Positions 1-7,213 of a DNA stretch of 10,596 bases are shown here, piece after piece. How positions within the stretch are numbered: the first letter of the stretch is position 1; the number at the start of each line of letters is the position of its first letter. The translations under genes and the position numbers were made by a program. The notes beneath the pieces are model-generated. The model did not search any database, was not told the origin of the DNA, and was given only the letters and a program-made list of their open reading frames with translations. The stretch comes from Thermoflexales bacterium (GTDB lineage Bacteria > Chloroflexota > Anaerolineae > Fen-1058). The stretch spans positions 1 through 10,596 of the forward strand of contig JAUQXD010000651.1 in assembly GCA_030834835.1 (NCBI GenBank), given 5' to 3'.

Positions 1-39
1 CGCCGCCGCCTGATCAACCGATGGCCTGATCGTCATTCT

Positions 40-73
40 CCAGCCGATGGGCCGTCGCAGACCCATCGGCTGG
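40..73. terminator. Perfect 12-bp inverted repeat, possible terminator-like hairpin
   Basis: CCAGCCGATGGG (40-51) and its exact reverse complement (62-73) flank a 10-nt loop, giving a GC-rich 12-bp stem. No T-tract follows on the + strand, so it is not a classic intrinsic terminator. It lies upstream of the gene at 153, and the first bases of the window could be the end of another gene: a TGA at 11-13 or 27-29 would close an open frame. A terminator for that gene or an mRNA-stabilising hairpin is plausible. A palindromic protein-binding site is the alternative. Confidence 0.4.
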
Positions 74-152
74 TGGCCGGGACCTACCCTCACCGACATC
101 GAATACAACCCACCATCAATCATTCCAGAAAGGTGTTCAACCGGTTCAACTC

Positions 153-1388
153 ATGAAAATGTTCATCGCTATCATCACGTGCTGTGTTTCATTGATCATA
201 ACCCTCGGCTTATTGAACGTACTCAATCCGGTGGCCCGGGCGGCCCCGATCGCCATTGAAGAGACCCCGGTGGTGTCCGGGCCTGTGTCGGCGAGCGGCT
301 TCGTAGTGACATCGACGGCGCTGAATGTGCGTCTAGAGCCGGATTCCAATATTCTTGTCCCGTTGACAGTGACCCGGGAATCCGCCGGGACATCGGGCAA
401 TTGCACGGGGCATTATGCGATCACCGAGACTGAGGCTATTTCGCATGTCCTATATCAACACACGCTCACGCGAACCGTGCCACAAAACGTGGTCGTGGTC
501 CAGCTCCGGCTGTTGAGCTGGAATGCCGACGGGGCGGGTAATGCCCTCGGTGACAGCCCCTTGCTCCATAATGGCGAGACGGGCCTTGCCGATTTCACCG
601 CTGCCAACGAGCCAGACTTTGATGCCGTCGTCGCCAAGTTTACCGACGGCGTGCTGGACGCGATCGCTATGGACTATGGATATTTTGATAATCAAGGTCA
701 TGCCCTCGGCGGCGGCAGCTATCTTACCGGTGAATACTGGGCGTTTCGAACGGGTTCTGATTTGTTCGGCTATCAGATTGATATGATTCGACGTGACGTG
801 AAGCAGCTGGTTCTTCAATCTGCGTCGGCCAACTTTGAAGTCGACTGGAGCATCTGGGGGCGGCGGCTGTTCTCACACTGGCTTCAATTTTCGCCCGGGT
901 CTGGTACGCTGGCGGTAGGTCAAAGTCAGGTTGTGTCCGTGGCCCTGTCTGCCGTGGATATGCAGCCAGGGCTCTATACCACCACGCTGATGCTTGATCC
1001 TGGTCAGACTTGCGACGCCCCGATCTCGATTCCAGTTTCAATGACCGTGTCTGAACCTTGCACACCGGTTACCGGGGTCGATCTGAATCTGATGACCCTG
1101 GGCACTCTCCTGCCAAATACTCCAGTACAGTTTAGGGCCACCGTCTTGCCTGACACGGCTAGCGGGCCATTTGGTTTCATGATCAATCAGGGCTCTGGGG
1201 CGGCGTCAAGTGACAATCCAATCAGTTTTACCTGGAACTTCACCGGCTCGGGGACTAACACGACGACCATCAGTGTTTGGAATTGTGCGATGTTGCCTGC
1301 TGAAGCGGTGACGGTCAGCGTACTCAGTGTCGTGCTAGAACCCGTCATTACTCACACGGTCTATCTGCCGGCCGTTATTAAGCGCTAA
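153..1388 (+). CDS. Secreted protein with Ig-like (BACON-type) and PKD-like modules and a VYLPAVIKR C-terminal tail
   Basis: A 411-residue exported protein of unknown function. Residues 1-30 form a signal peptide: a short basic start, a long hydrophobic core (IAIITCCVSLIITLGLLNVL) and an ARA cleavage site before APIA. Residues about 31-240 match nothing I recognise. Residues about 243-300 (WLQFSPGSGTLAVGQSQ through PGLYTTTL) read like the Ig-like/BACON-type repeats of bacterial surface proteins. Residues about 306-395, opening with PCTPVTGVDL, resemble the PKD-like modules common in Anaerolineae exported proteins. The protein ends in VYLPAVIKR (403-411), nearly the same tail as the next gene's product. 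No catalytic motif is visible. The ATG at 153 has no strong Shine-Dalgarno sequence; a second ATG at 159 would leave the signal peptide intact. The likely role is at the cell surface, in adhesion or binding, by inference only. Confidence 0.8.
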   Translation: MKMFIAIITCCVSLIITLGLLNVLNPVARAAPIAIEETPVVSGPVSASGFVVTSTALNVRLEPDSNILVPLTVTRESAGTSGNCTGHYAITETEAISHVLYQHTLTRTVPQNVVVVQLRLLSWNADGAGNALGDSPLLHNGETGLADFTAANEPDFDAVVAKFTDGVLDAIAMDYGYFDNQGHALGGGSYLTGEYWAFRTGSDLFGYQIDMIRRDVKQLVLQSASANFEVDWSIWGRRLFSHWLQFSPGSGTLAVGQSQVVSVALSAVDMQPGLYTTTLMLDPGQTCDAPISIPVSMTVSEPCTPVTGVDLNLMTLGTLLPNTPVQFRATVLPDTASGPFGFMINQGSGAASSDNPISFTWNFTGSGTNTTTISVWNCAMLPAEAVTVSVLSVVLEPVITHTVYLPAVIKR

Positions 1389-1494
1389 AACTTTTATCAA
1401 GCAGCTCAATATCCATCGCGACGGGCAACGTTGAAAGGGTGCGAAGGGTGAGGCGCTAGAGCGTTTCTCGCATTTGAACATCCATAGGAGTCAT

Positions 1495-3204
1495 ATGCGC
1501 TTTCTCCATTTCACTTTGGCAATCATCCTCGCGCTCAGTTTGCTCATCGGCCTGAGCGTGCTGATTACGCTTCGACCGGTGCAGGCGGCATCGGCCGCGC
1601 CAATGGCCACTATCCAGTCCATGATCAATGCCGCGCCCAACGGCGGCACGGTCAACATCGCGGCGGGCACGTACACCGAAAGCTTGACCGTGAACAAGAC
1701 CCTGACGCTGACAGGCGTCACCAGCGGCACGACGATCATTCAGGCGGTGGCAGGCCAGCGCGTCATCACCGTGACCGACGGCAATAACTTGCGTTTGGAG
1801 AACCTCACCGTGACCGGCGGCCATCCGTCTGGCGCGGTGGGCGGCGGTATCCATGTGATGAACGGCAGCCTGACCCTGATCAACGTGCGCATCGCGGGCA
1901 ACTCTGCCGATTATGGCGGCGGCGTGTTTCAGTCCGGGCAAGGCGGGCGCGTGGACGCCAGCGGCAGCCGCATCGAACTGAACACGACCACGAATCATGG
2001 CGGCGGCCTGTACGTCGAGGGTACGGCGGCCTTCACGAACACGCACGTCTTGTCCAACACGGCCAGTTGGCAAGGCGGCGGCCTGCATTCGCAATACAAG
2101 CGCGTGGACGTCACCGGCGGGCGTTTCGAGCACAATCGGGCGCTTAACGGCAACGGTGGCGCGATCAATTTGAATGGCAGCCTCAGCCTCAGTGGGACAG
2201 TCATCATCAGCAATACGGCCCTCAATGGCGGGGGCGTGCAGCAATGGAACGCGGGCTATAGCGTGGCGCTGACCAATACGCGCTTCGAGCGGAATGCGGC
2301 CCGGCATGTGGGCGGCGGGGCGGCGGTGTCCAGCACGCTCAGCATCAGCGGCGCGGCCTTTGTCACCAACACGGCAGACTCGGGCGACATCAACAACACG
2401 TTCGGCGGCGGACTGTACGCGGGCGGGGCCAGTCAGATCGCGGCGACGACCTTTGCGGGCAACACCGCGTTCTGCATTTATGGCGGATCGTGCAGCAGCG
2501 CTAATGGCGGAGGACTCTACATTGCCAACCAGCCGCTGACCTTGACCCAGGTCACGTTTACGCGTAATGAGGCAGGCCGCATGGGAGGCGGCTTAAACGC
2601 CGATCATGCCACCACCCGATTGGACCGCGTGATCTTCAGCGGCAATAAGGCGGGCTGGGGCGGCGGGCTGATTCACGATCATGGTAGCGGCATCTTGAAT
2701 AACGTGCTCTTCGCGAACAATGTGGCGGGCTGGGGCGGCGGGCTGCTGGTCGAGTCGGCCAATGTCACGCTGACGCACGTCACCCTTGGCGGCAACCTGG
2801 GGTCCAACTATGGGGGTGGCCTGGAGAATTACTACAGCACACTCCGCGTGATCAACTCGGTGCTGTGGGGCAACGCCTCATCGAAGGGCGCTCAAATCTA
2901 CGACGATAATACGGCCGCGCCGACGTTGGTCACTTACAGCGATGTCCAGTTCACCAGCGTCTACACGGGCACAGGCAACCTCAACACCGATCCGCGCTTT
3001 GTCCAACCGATCGCGGCAAGCATCAACCCGACGACGGTCGGCAACTATCATGTGGCGAGCAGTTCGCCCGTGATCGATCGCGGCATCAACGCGGGCGTCA
3101 CGCTCGATTTGGACGGCCAACTCCGCCCGATGGGTCACGGCTACGACCTCGGCGCGTACGAGGCTCGCCCGACCGTGTATTTGCCGGTGATTGTGAGACA
3201 GTAG
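1495..3204 (+). CDS. Secreted right-handed parallel beta-helix protein with choice-of-anchor Q domain
   Basis: A 569-residue exported protein. I chose ATG 1495 because AGGAG lies just upstream (1486-1490); an in-frame TTG at 1474 would add seven residues before the signal peptide. Residues 1-31 are the signal peptide, ending VQA before ASAAP. Residues about 36-110 (TIQSMINAAPNGGTVNIAAGTY) match the opening coils of pectate-lyase-like beta-helices. Residues about 115-450 contain thirteen repeats of about 25 residues, each with an N-x-A...GGG(L/I/V) pattern, as in Pmp-like and pectin-lyase-fold surface proteins. Residues about 450-556 (SVLWGN, NTDPRF, SPVIDRG, DLGAYE) are typical of the choice-of-anchor Q region. 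The tail VYLPVIVRQ closes the protein. No polysaccharide-lyase active site can be assigned, so a structural or binding surface role is as likely as an enzyme. The histidine kinase gene follows after 11 nt. Confidence 0.87.
   Translation: MRFLHFTLAIILALSLLIGLSVLITLRPVQAASAAPMATIQSMINAAPNGGTVNIAAGTYTESLTVNKTLTLTGVTSGTTIIQAVAGQRVITVTDGNNLRLENLTVTGGHPSGAVGGGIHVMNGSLTLINVRIAGNSADYGGGVFQSGQGGRVDASGSRIELNTTTNHGGGLYVEGTAAFTNTHVLSNTASWQGGGLHSQYKRVDVTGGRFEHNRALNGNGGAINLNGSLSLSGTVIISNTALNGGGVQQWNAGYSVALTNTRFERNAARHVGGGAAVSSTLSISGAAFVTNTADSGDINNTFGGGLYAGGASQIAATTFAGNTAFCIYGGSCSSANGGGLYIANQPLTLTQVTFTRNEAGRMGGGLNADHATTRLDRVIFSGNKAGWGGGLIHDHGSGILNNVLFANNVAGWGGGLLVESANVTLTHVTLGGNLGSNYGGGLENYYSTLRVINSVLWGNASSKGAQIYDDNTAAPTLVTYSDVQFTSVYTGTGNLNTDPRFVQPIAASINPTTVGNYHVASSSPVIDRGINAGVTLDLDGQLRPMGHGYDLGAYEARPTVYLPVIVRQ
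2649..2745 (+). repeat. 22-bp exact direct repeat inside the beta-helix gene
   Basis: The 22 bases at 2649-2670 recur exactly at 2724-2745, 75 bp (25 codons) apart. They encode the AGWGGGL core in two neighbouring beta-helix coils. The spacing equals one coil repeat. This is consistent with recent duplication of a coil, or conversion between coils. Confidence 0.8.
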
Positions 3205-3215
3205 ACACTCAGCTC

Positions 3216-5105
3216 ATGACCGACCTGATTCGTGATCTAGAAGATCAACTGGCCGCCGCCGCTGACGGGCCGCCCCGCATCGACGCCTTGAATGCGTTGA
3301 GCTGGGCGCTGCGTCTGAGCGATGTGCCGCGCGCGATCACGTTCTGTGAACAGGCCATTGAACTGGCCGGGACGGCAACAGCGACATCATATCCACGCGG
3401 CCTGGCCGTCAGCTGGCACCAACTGGCGCGGCTGCACATGTGGGCGGCCGATTACGATCGAGCATTAGCGGCCTACTTCCGGGCGCTGGAGATTTATGAA
3501 GCGCTGGACGATCAGGTTCAGATCGCCATGCAGCTGAGTTACATCGGCGTGACCTATTTGTATGTCGGCAATTATCCCGACGGCTTGCAGTACATGCTGA
3601 AGGCGCAGGCGATCTTTGAAGCGTCCGGCAACACTGAGCTCATCGCCGAGGGCCTGAACGACATCGGCTACTTGCACCTGCTGATGCACGAGCCGGAGAA
3701 GGGCCTGTCGTACTTGCTGCGCAGTGAAGGGCTGTTTCGAACCGTCGACAACCCGGAGAAACGCTCGTGGCTGTATGACAGCCTGTGCCGCGCCTATTGC
3801 GATCTGGGCGATTATGCGCGCGCGTTGAATTACATCCAACACAGCATCGCACTGGGCCGCCAGACCGGCGAAATACTGGACGTGACGCAATCGCTGCTGG
3901 CGCTCGGGAAAGTACATCTGGCGTTGGGGCAGCCGGCCGAGGCACTGGCCTGTTTTGAAGAGAGCAGGCGGCTGGCAGAAGAGCAGGGGTATCAGCGCTG
4001 CGTCGCCGAAGCGCAGCGGACCATCGGCGACTTTTTCCGCGGGCAGGGTGACACGGCGACGGCGCTGACGCAGTTGCAGTGCGCGCTGAAGATTGCCCAG
4101 GGGCTTGACGCGCTGCCTACGATGTTCGAGTGTCATCAGTCGCTGGCGGAAGCGTATAAACAGGCGGGCGCGTACGAAGCCGCGTTGAACCACTTCGAAC
4201 AGTTCCATGCCCTTAAAGAGCAGGTCTTCAACACCCAGGCCGATCAGCGCGTGCGGACGCTGGAGATCGTGTATCGGGCCGAAGTCGCCCGCCGGGAGGC
4301 TGAAGTTTATCAATTGAAGACGGTGGCGCTGCAACAGGAGATCGACGAACGGCGGCAGGCCGAAGCGGCGTTGCACGTCGCCAACGCCCGACTTGAGCAG
4401 GAAATCGTCGTGCGCGAGCAGCTCATCAGCGATCTGGATGCGTTCGCCCACACGGTCGCACACGATTTGAAAGGACCGCTGGGTATCATGACCGGCTACA
4501 GCGATCTCCTGCAAGAGAACGGCAGCAACCTGGCTGCGGCCACCATCGCCGATAGTCTGAACACGATTGCGCGCACCGGCTACAAAGCCAGCCGCATCGT
4601 CGATGATTTACTCCTCCTGGCCAGCGTGCGTCAGCAAGACGTGGACATGAGAGTGCTTGATATGGCGGCGATTCGCCGAGAGGTCGAGGCCCGTCTTGCC
4701 CCGCTGATGGCGCGGTATCAAGCCCGGATCGTCTGGCCGGAGGCGTGGCCGACCGTGCTGGGTTATCCTGTCTGGATCGAAGAAGTCTGGGTCAACTATC
4801 TCAGCAACGCCATCAAGTATGGCGGCTGCCCGCCGTGCGTCGAAGTGGGGTCGGCTCCAGTGGGCGAGGGCTTTGTCCGTTTCTGGGTGCGTGATAACGG
4901 GAATGGCCTCACCGCCGAACAGCAGGCTCAACTCTTTGGCAAGTTCAAGCGGCTGGTGACCAAGGCAGAAGGCTACGGCCTTGGCCTGTCTATCGTGAAA
5001 CGGATTGTGGAGAAGCTGGGCGGCAGGGTTGGAGTCGAGAGCGCCGGGCTGGCCGGGTCCGGCAGCGTGTTTAGTTTTACGTTGTCGGCGGCGCCGTCCG
5101 GCTAG
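3216..5105 (+). CDS. Cytosolic TPR-containing sensor histidine kinase
   Basis: A 629-residue two-component sensor kinase with no signal peptide or membrane segment. Residues about 1-335 are tandem tetratricopeptide repeats (for example AAYFRALEIYEALDD and ALNYIQHSIALGRQTGE), probably the protein- or peptide-binding input module. Residues about 340-405 are a charged coiled coil. The HisKA dimerisation/phosphoacceptor domain has its H-box at AHTVAHDLKGPLG, with H416 the predicted phosphorylated histidine. This H-box is of the type seen in cyanobacterial phytochrome-like kinases. The HATPase_c domain shows the N-box (NYLSNAIKYGG, N531), G1 (DNGNGL, D560), F-box (LFGKFKRL) and G2 (GYGLGLSIVKRI, G586), so the kinase appears intact. 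No PAS, GAF or receiver domain is present and no response regulator is in the window. The start follows the upstream stop by 11 nt with no clear Shine-Dalgarno, which suggests translational coupling. Confidence 0.93.
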   Translation: MTDLIRDLEDQLAAAADGPPRIDALNALSWALRLSDVPRAITFCEQAIELAGTATATSYPRGLAVSWHQLARLHMWAADYDRALAAYFRALEIYEALDDQVQIAMQLSYIGVTYLYVGNYPDGLQYMLKAQAIFEASGNTELIAEGLNDIGYLHLLMHEPEKGLSYLLRSEGLFRTVDNPEKRSWLYDSLCRAYCDLGDYARALNYIQHSIALGRQTGEILDVTQSLLALGKVHLALGQPAEALACFEESRRLAEEQGYQRCVAEAQRTIGDFFRGQGDTATALTQLQCALKIAQGLDALPTMFECHQSLAEAYKQAGAYEAALNHFEQFHALKEQVFNTQADQRVRTLEIVYRAEVARREAEVYQLKTVALQQEIDERRQAEAALHVANARLEQEIVVREQLISDLDAFAHTVAHDLKGPLGIMTGYSDLLQENGSNLAAATIADSLNTIARTGYKASRIVDDLLLLASVRQQDVDMRVLDMAAIRREVEARLAPLMARYQARIVWPEAWPTVLGYPVWIEEVWVNYLSNAIKYGGCPPCVEVGSAPVGEGFVRFWVRDNGNGLTAEQQAQLFGKFKRLVTKAEGYGLGLSIVKRIVEKLGGRVGVESAGLAGSGSVFSFTLSAAPSG

Positions 5106-5144
5106 TTCTGGACATTTGTTACCAAAAACGAATATTTCTCTGTA

Positions 5145-5181
5145 TTGACAAGCGGTGCAAATGGCCGCAAACTAACAGTAT
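5145..5181 (+). promoter_or_regulatory. Possible promoter upstream of the polyphosphate kinase gene
   Basis: An exact TTGACA (5145-5150) lies in an AT-rich stretch of an otherwise GC-rich region. No good -10 box sits at the usual 17-nt spacing: the best AT-rich words are CAAACT (5168-5173) and AACAGTAT (5174-5181), and neither fits well. The 95-nt gap and the change from surface/sensing genes to polyphosphate metabolism make a new transcription start here reasonable. The box itself is weak evidence. Confidence 0.3.
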
Positions 5182-5200
5182 CCTCGCACCGGAGGCAGCC

Positions 5201-6139
5201 ATGTCTCACAAGCACGACAAGCATGATAAGCATGACAAGCCCGAGAAACACAAAGATAAGCACCCGCACGATCACAATGGGCAAGAAGAACCGACCGTCT
5301 CGCTAGAGACCTTCGCCGTCGATGTGGCCGATGAGGCCGAACCCCATGAGCATCCGCATCGCGAGAAGTTCAATCGGCGCGAGTACGAGAAGGAACTGGT
5401 CCGGCTGCAAATCGAGTTGGTCAAGATGCAGGAGTGGGTCAAGGCCAAGGGGTTGAAGGTCGTAGTGATCTTCGAAGGCCGCGACGCCGCCGGGAAGGGT
5501 GGGGCGATCAAGACCATCACCGCCTGCCTCAATCCGCGCTACTGTCGCGTCGCCGCGCTGGGCACACCCACCGAGCGCGAAAAGACCCAGTGGTACTTTC
5601 AACGCTACACGCCGCACCTCCCCGCTGCCGGTGAGATCGTCCTCTTCGATCGCAGTTGGTACAATCGGGCCGGGGTAGAGCGTGTGATGGGCTTCTGCAC
5701 CGAAGCCGAATATCAAGAGTTCCTGCGCTCGTGCCCGGAATTCGAGCGGATGCTGATCCGATCGGGCACCATCCTGATCAAATACTGGTTCAGCGTCAGC
5801 GATGAAGAACAGGAGCGGCGATTCCAGGCACGCATAGACGATCCCACCAAGCGTTGGAAACTCAGCCCGATGGACCTGAAAAGCCGATCGAAGTGGGTGG
5901 AATACTCCAAAGCCAAAGACGCGATGTTTGCCTACACCGACACCAAGCAATCGCCGTGGTACGTGGTCAACGCGGACGACAAGAAACGCGCGCGCCTCAA
6001 CGTCATCACGCACCTGCTCAGCAAAGTTCCGTACGAAGATTTGACGCCGGAACAGATTTCGCTGCCGCCGCGCCAGAGCGATGCGGGCTACGTTCGCCCG
6101 CCGATTACGGATCAGACGTTTGTGCCGGAAGTGTATTGA
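5201..6139 (+). CDS. ppk2: Polyphosphate kinase 2 (PPK2 family), probably class I type
   Basis: A 312-residue cytosolic enzyme that moves phosphate between inorganic polyphosphate and nucleotides, favouring nucleotide synthesis (ADP to ATP or GDP to GTP) in the family. The Walker A loop is GRDAAGKGGAIK (G93-K104, with K99 the phosphate-binding lysine). The Walker B region is LFDRSWYNRAGVERVMGFC, with D150 and R151. The lid/C-terminal segment RRFQARIDDPTKRWKLSP and DAMFAYTD are also family hallmarks. The WYNRAGVERVMGFC segment and single-domain length point to the short class I group. Assigning ADP versus AMP preference from sequence alone is not safe. The first ~30 residues are a His/Lys/Asp-rich tail (KHDKHDKHDK) not needed for the fold. 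GGAGG (5191-5195) precedes the ATG with a 5-nt gap. No ppk1 or ppx gene is nearby. Confidence 0.94.
   Translation: MSHKHDKHDKHDKPEKHKDKHPHDHNGQEEPTVSLETFAVDVADEAEPHEHPHREKFNRREYEKELVRLQIELVKMQEWVKAKGLKVVVIFEGRDAAGKGGAIKTITACLNPRYCRVAALGTPTEREKTQWYFQRYTPHLPAAGEIVLFDRSWYNRAGVERVMGFCTEAEYQEFLRSCPEFERMLIRSGTILIKYWFSVSDEEQERRFQARIDDPTKRWKLSPMDLKSRSKWVEYSKAKDAMFAYTDTKQSPWYVVNADDKKRARLNVITHLLSKVPYEDLTPEQISLPPRQSDAGYVRPPITDQTFVPEVY
5210..5239 (+). repeat. 9-bp tandem repeat encoding the KHD tail of PPK2
   Basis: AAGCACGAC, AAGCATGAT and AAGCATGAC lie head to tail, followed by a further AAG. They differ only at third codon positions and encode Lys-His-Asp three times. The pattern suggests expansion of a codon triplet under selection for the charged, metal-binding-like peptide. 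Confidence 0.75.
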
Positions 6140-6143
6140 GTTA

Positions 6144-6253
6144 GTAAATTGGTAACATGGTAAATTGGTAACCCGGTAGATTGGTAGGTTAGTCAATCGT
6201 TAACCAATCTATTTACCACCAATTTACTAATGTGCCAATTTACCAATCTACCG
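6144..6253. repeat. Period-8 iterated-word inverted repeat (GTAAATTG / CAATTTAC)
   Basis: Seven octamers run without slippage from 6144 to 6199: GTAAATTG, GTAACATG, GTAAATTG, GTAACCCG, GTAGATTG, GTAGGTTA and GTCAATCG. The opposite-strand word CAATTTAC appears at 6220-6227 and 6236-6243, with relatives TAATGTGC (6228) and CAATCTAC (6244), again exactly 8 bp apart. A perfect 13-bp stem joins 6174-6186 to 6241-6253. The element starts 5 nt after the ppk2 stop and ends 12 nt before the Shine-Dalgarno of the next gene. It may act as a terminator or an RNA-stabilising structure. It has no coding capacity. Confidence 0.85.
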
Positions 6254-6279
6254 ATCCCCACCCTTAAAGGAGAACCACT

Positions 6280-7131
6280 GTGGCTGAGCGCAAGAAAGTA
6301 ACCCTCCCCGATTTATTCAAGAAGATGCAGGACAAAGTGCCCATCACGATGATCACGTGCTACGACTACTCGATGGCCTATCTCGTCGAGCAGGCGGGCA
6401 TCGACATCGTGCTGGTGGGCGACAGCCTGGGCATGACGATGCTGGGCTTCGACGGCACACTGCCCGTGACGATGGACGACATGATGCGCCATACCGCGGC
6501 CGTGCGGCGCGGCTCGCCTAAGAGTTGGCTCATCGGCGACATGCCCTACATGTCGTATCAGCCCTCGGTCGAGACCGCCATCCGCAGCGCGGGCCGCTTC
6601 ATGGCCGAGACCGGCTGCGACATGGTCAAACTCGAAGGCGGCGTCGAAATGGCCGACCGCATGGAGGGCATTGCGAAGTCGGGCATTCCCGTCATGGGCC
6701 ACCTCGGTTTGACGCCGCAGAGTGTGAGCGCGTTGGGCGGCTTCAAGGTACAGGGCAAAGACGCCTTGCGCGCGAAGAAGATCGTGGACGATGCGAAGGC
6801 GCTGGAAAATGCGGGCGCGACGGCGATCTTGTTCGAGATGATCCCCGATCGGTTGCAGGCCATCATCACGGAGCGCGCCAACATCCCGATCATTTCACTC
6901 GGTTCCGGGCCGCACGCGCACGGCCAGCTGCTGATCTTCCACGACATGTTCGGCATCTATCCCCGGTTCAAGCCCAAGATGTCCAAAGTCTTCGGCAATG
7001 CGGGCGAAGTGATCCTCAACGGCCTGAAGCAGTACGTGGCCGAAGTCACCACTTTGCAATTCCCGCAGCCGGAGAACTGGTTCGGCATGAAAGACGACGA
7101 GTTTGAAGAATTGAAGGCGATGCTCGACTAA
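6280..7131 (+). CDS. panB: 3-methyl-2-oxobutanoate hydroxymethyltransferase (ketopantoate hydroxymethyltransferase family)
   Basis: A 283-residue TIM-barrel enzyme. In the family it adds a hydroxymethyl group from 5,10-methylenetetrahydrofolate to 2-oxoisovalerate, giving ketopantoate, the first step to pantothenate and CoA. Visible signature segments are VGDSLGM (D48), GDMPYMS (D87), MVKLEGG (K117, E119), GHLGLTPQS and ILFEMIP (E186). These match the Mg2+/substrate and catalytic positions of E. coli PanB (D45, D84, K112, E114, E181). The later loop reads ISLGSGPHAHGQLLIFHD, where the usual family form is close to IGIGAG...DGQ, so an otherwise conserved Asp is His here. Length is normal. The start is GTG with AAAGGAG (6266-6272) 7 nt upstream. 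Neighbours are an unknown gene and fumarase subunits, not panC/panD, so a related but different substrate is possible. Confidence 0.9.
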   Translation: MAERKKVTLPDLFKKMQDKVPITMITCYDYSMAYLVEQAGIDIVLVGDSLGMTMLGFDGTLPVTMDDMMRHTAAVRRGSPKSWLIGDMPYMSYQPSVETAIRSAGRFMAETGCDMVKLEGGVEMADRMEGIAKSGIPVMGHLGLTPQSVSALGGFKVQGKDALRAKKIVDDAKALENAGATAILFEMIPDRLQAIITERANIPIISLGSGPHAHGQLLIFHDMFGIYPRFKPKMSKVFGNAGEVILNGLKQYVAEVTTLQFPQPENWFGMKDDEFEELKAMLD

Positions 7132-7133
7132 TT

Positions 7134-7199
7134 CGTAATGCGTAATACGTACTGCGTAAGCCCCCACCGCCGTTTACGAAGTACGTACTACGCATTAGA
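7134..7199. repeat. Period-7 iterated-word inverted repeat (CGTAATG type)
   Basis: CGTA recurs at 7134, 7141, 7148 and 7155 (CGTAATG, CGTAATA, CGTACTG, CGTAAGC), exactly 7 bp apart. On the other side TACG recurs at 7175, 7182 and 7189, also 7 bp apart. Arms 7136-7159 and 7174-7197 pair at 22 of 24 positions around a 14-nt loop. The element begins 3 nt after the panB stop and ends just before the AGGGAG ribosome binding site of the next gene (7201-7206). No T-tract follows. Confidence 0.88.
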
Positions 7200-7213
7200 C
7201 AGGGAGTCTACCT

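Noticed and set aside
135..152. GTTCAACCGGTTCAACTC, which looks like a tRNA T-loop or a small operator
   Set aside because: There is no acceptor stem, anticodon arm or CCA around it. It is only a 7-bp direct repeat around AACCGGTT and cannot be called without comparison.
47..259. Small + strand frame overlapping the start of the first secreted protein
   Set aside because: It runs through the inverted repeat and overlaps the signal-peptide coding region in another frame, without a ribosome binding site or protein-like composition.
1389..1494. Promoter-like TTGAAA (1431-1436) with GCTAGA (1455-1460) in the gap before the beta-helix gene
   Set aside because: The -10 match is poor and the phylum's promoter consensus is uncertain, so I saw nothing in this gap beyond the ribosome binding site AGGAG that I would call.
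1456..2307. Long open frame on the - strand opposite the beta-helix gene
   Set aside because: It mirrors the codon structure of the + strand gene, gives a low-complexity H/R/A-rich protein and has no ribosome binding site. Other long antisense frames (3465-4514, 5303-6196, 7208-8479, 8654-9370, 9456-10115) fail for the same reasons.
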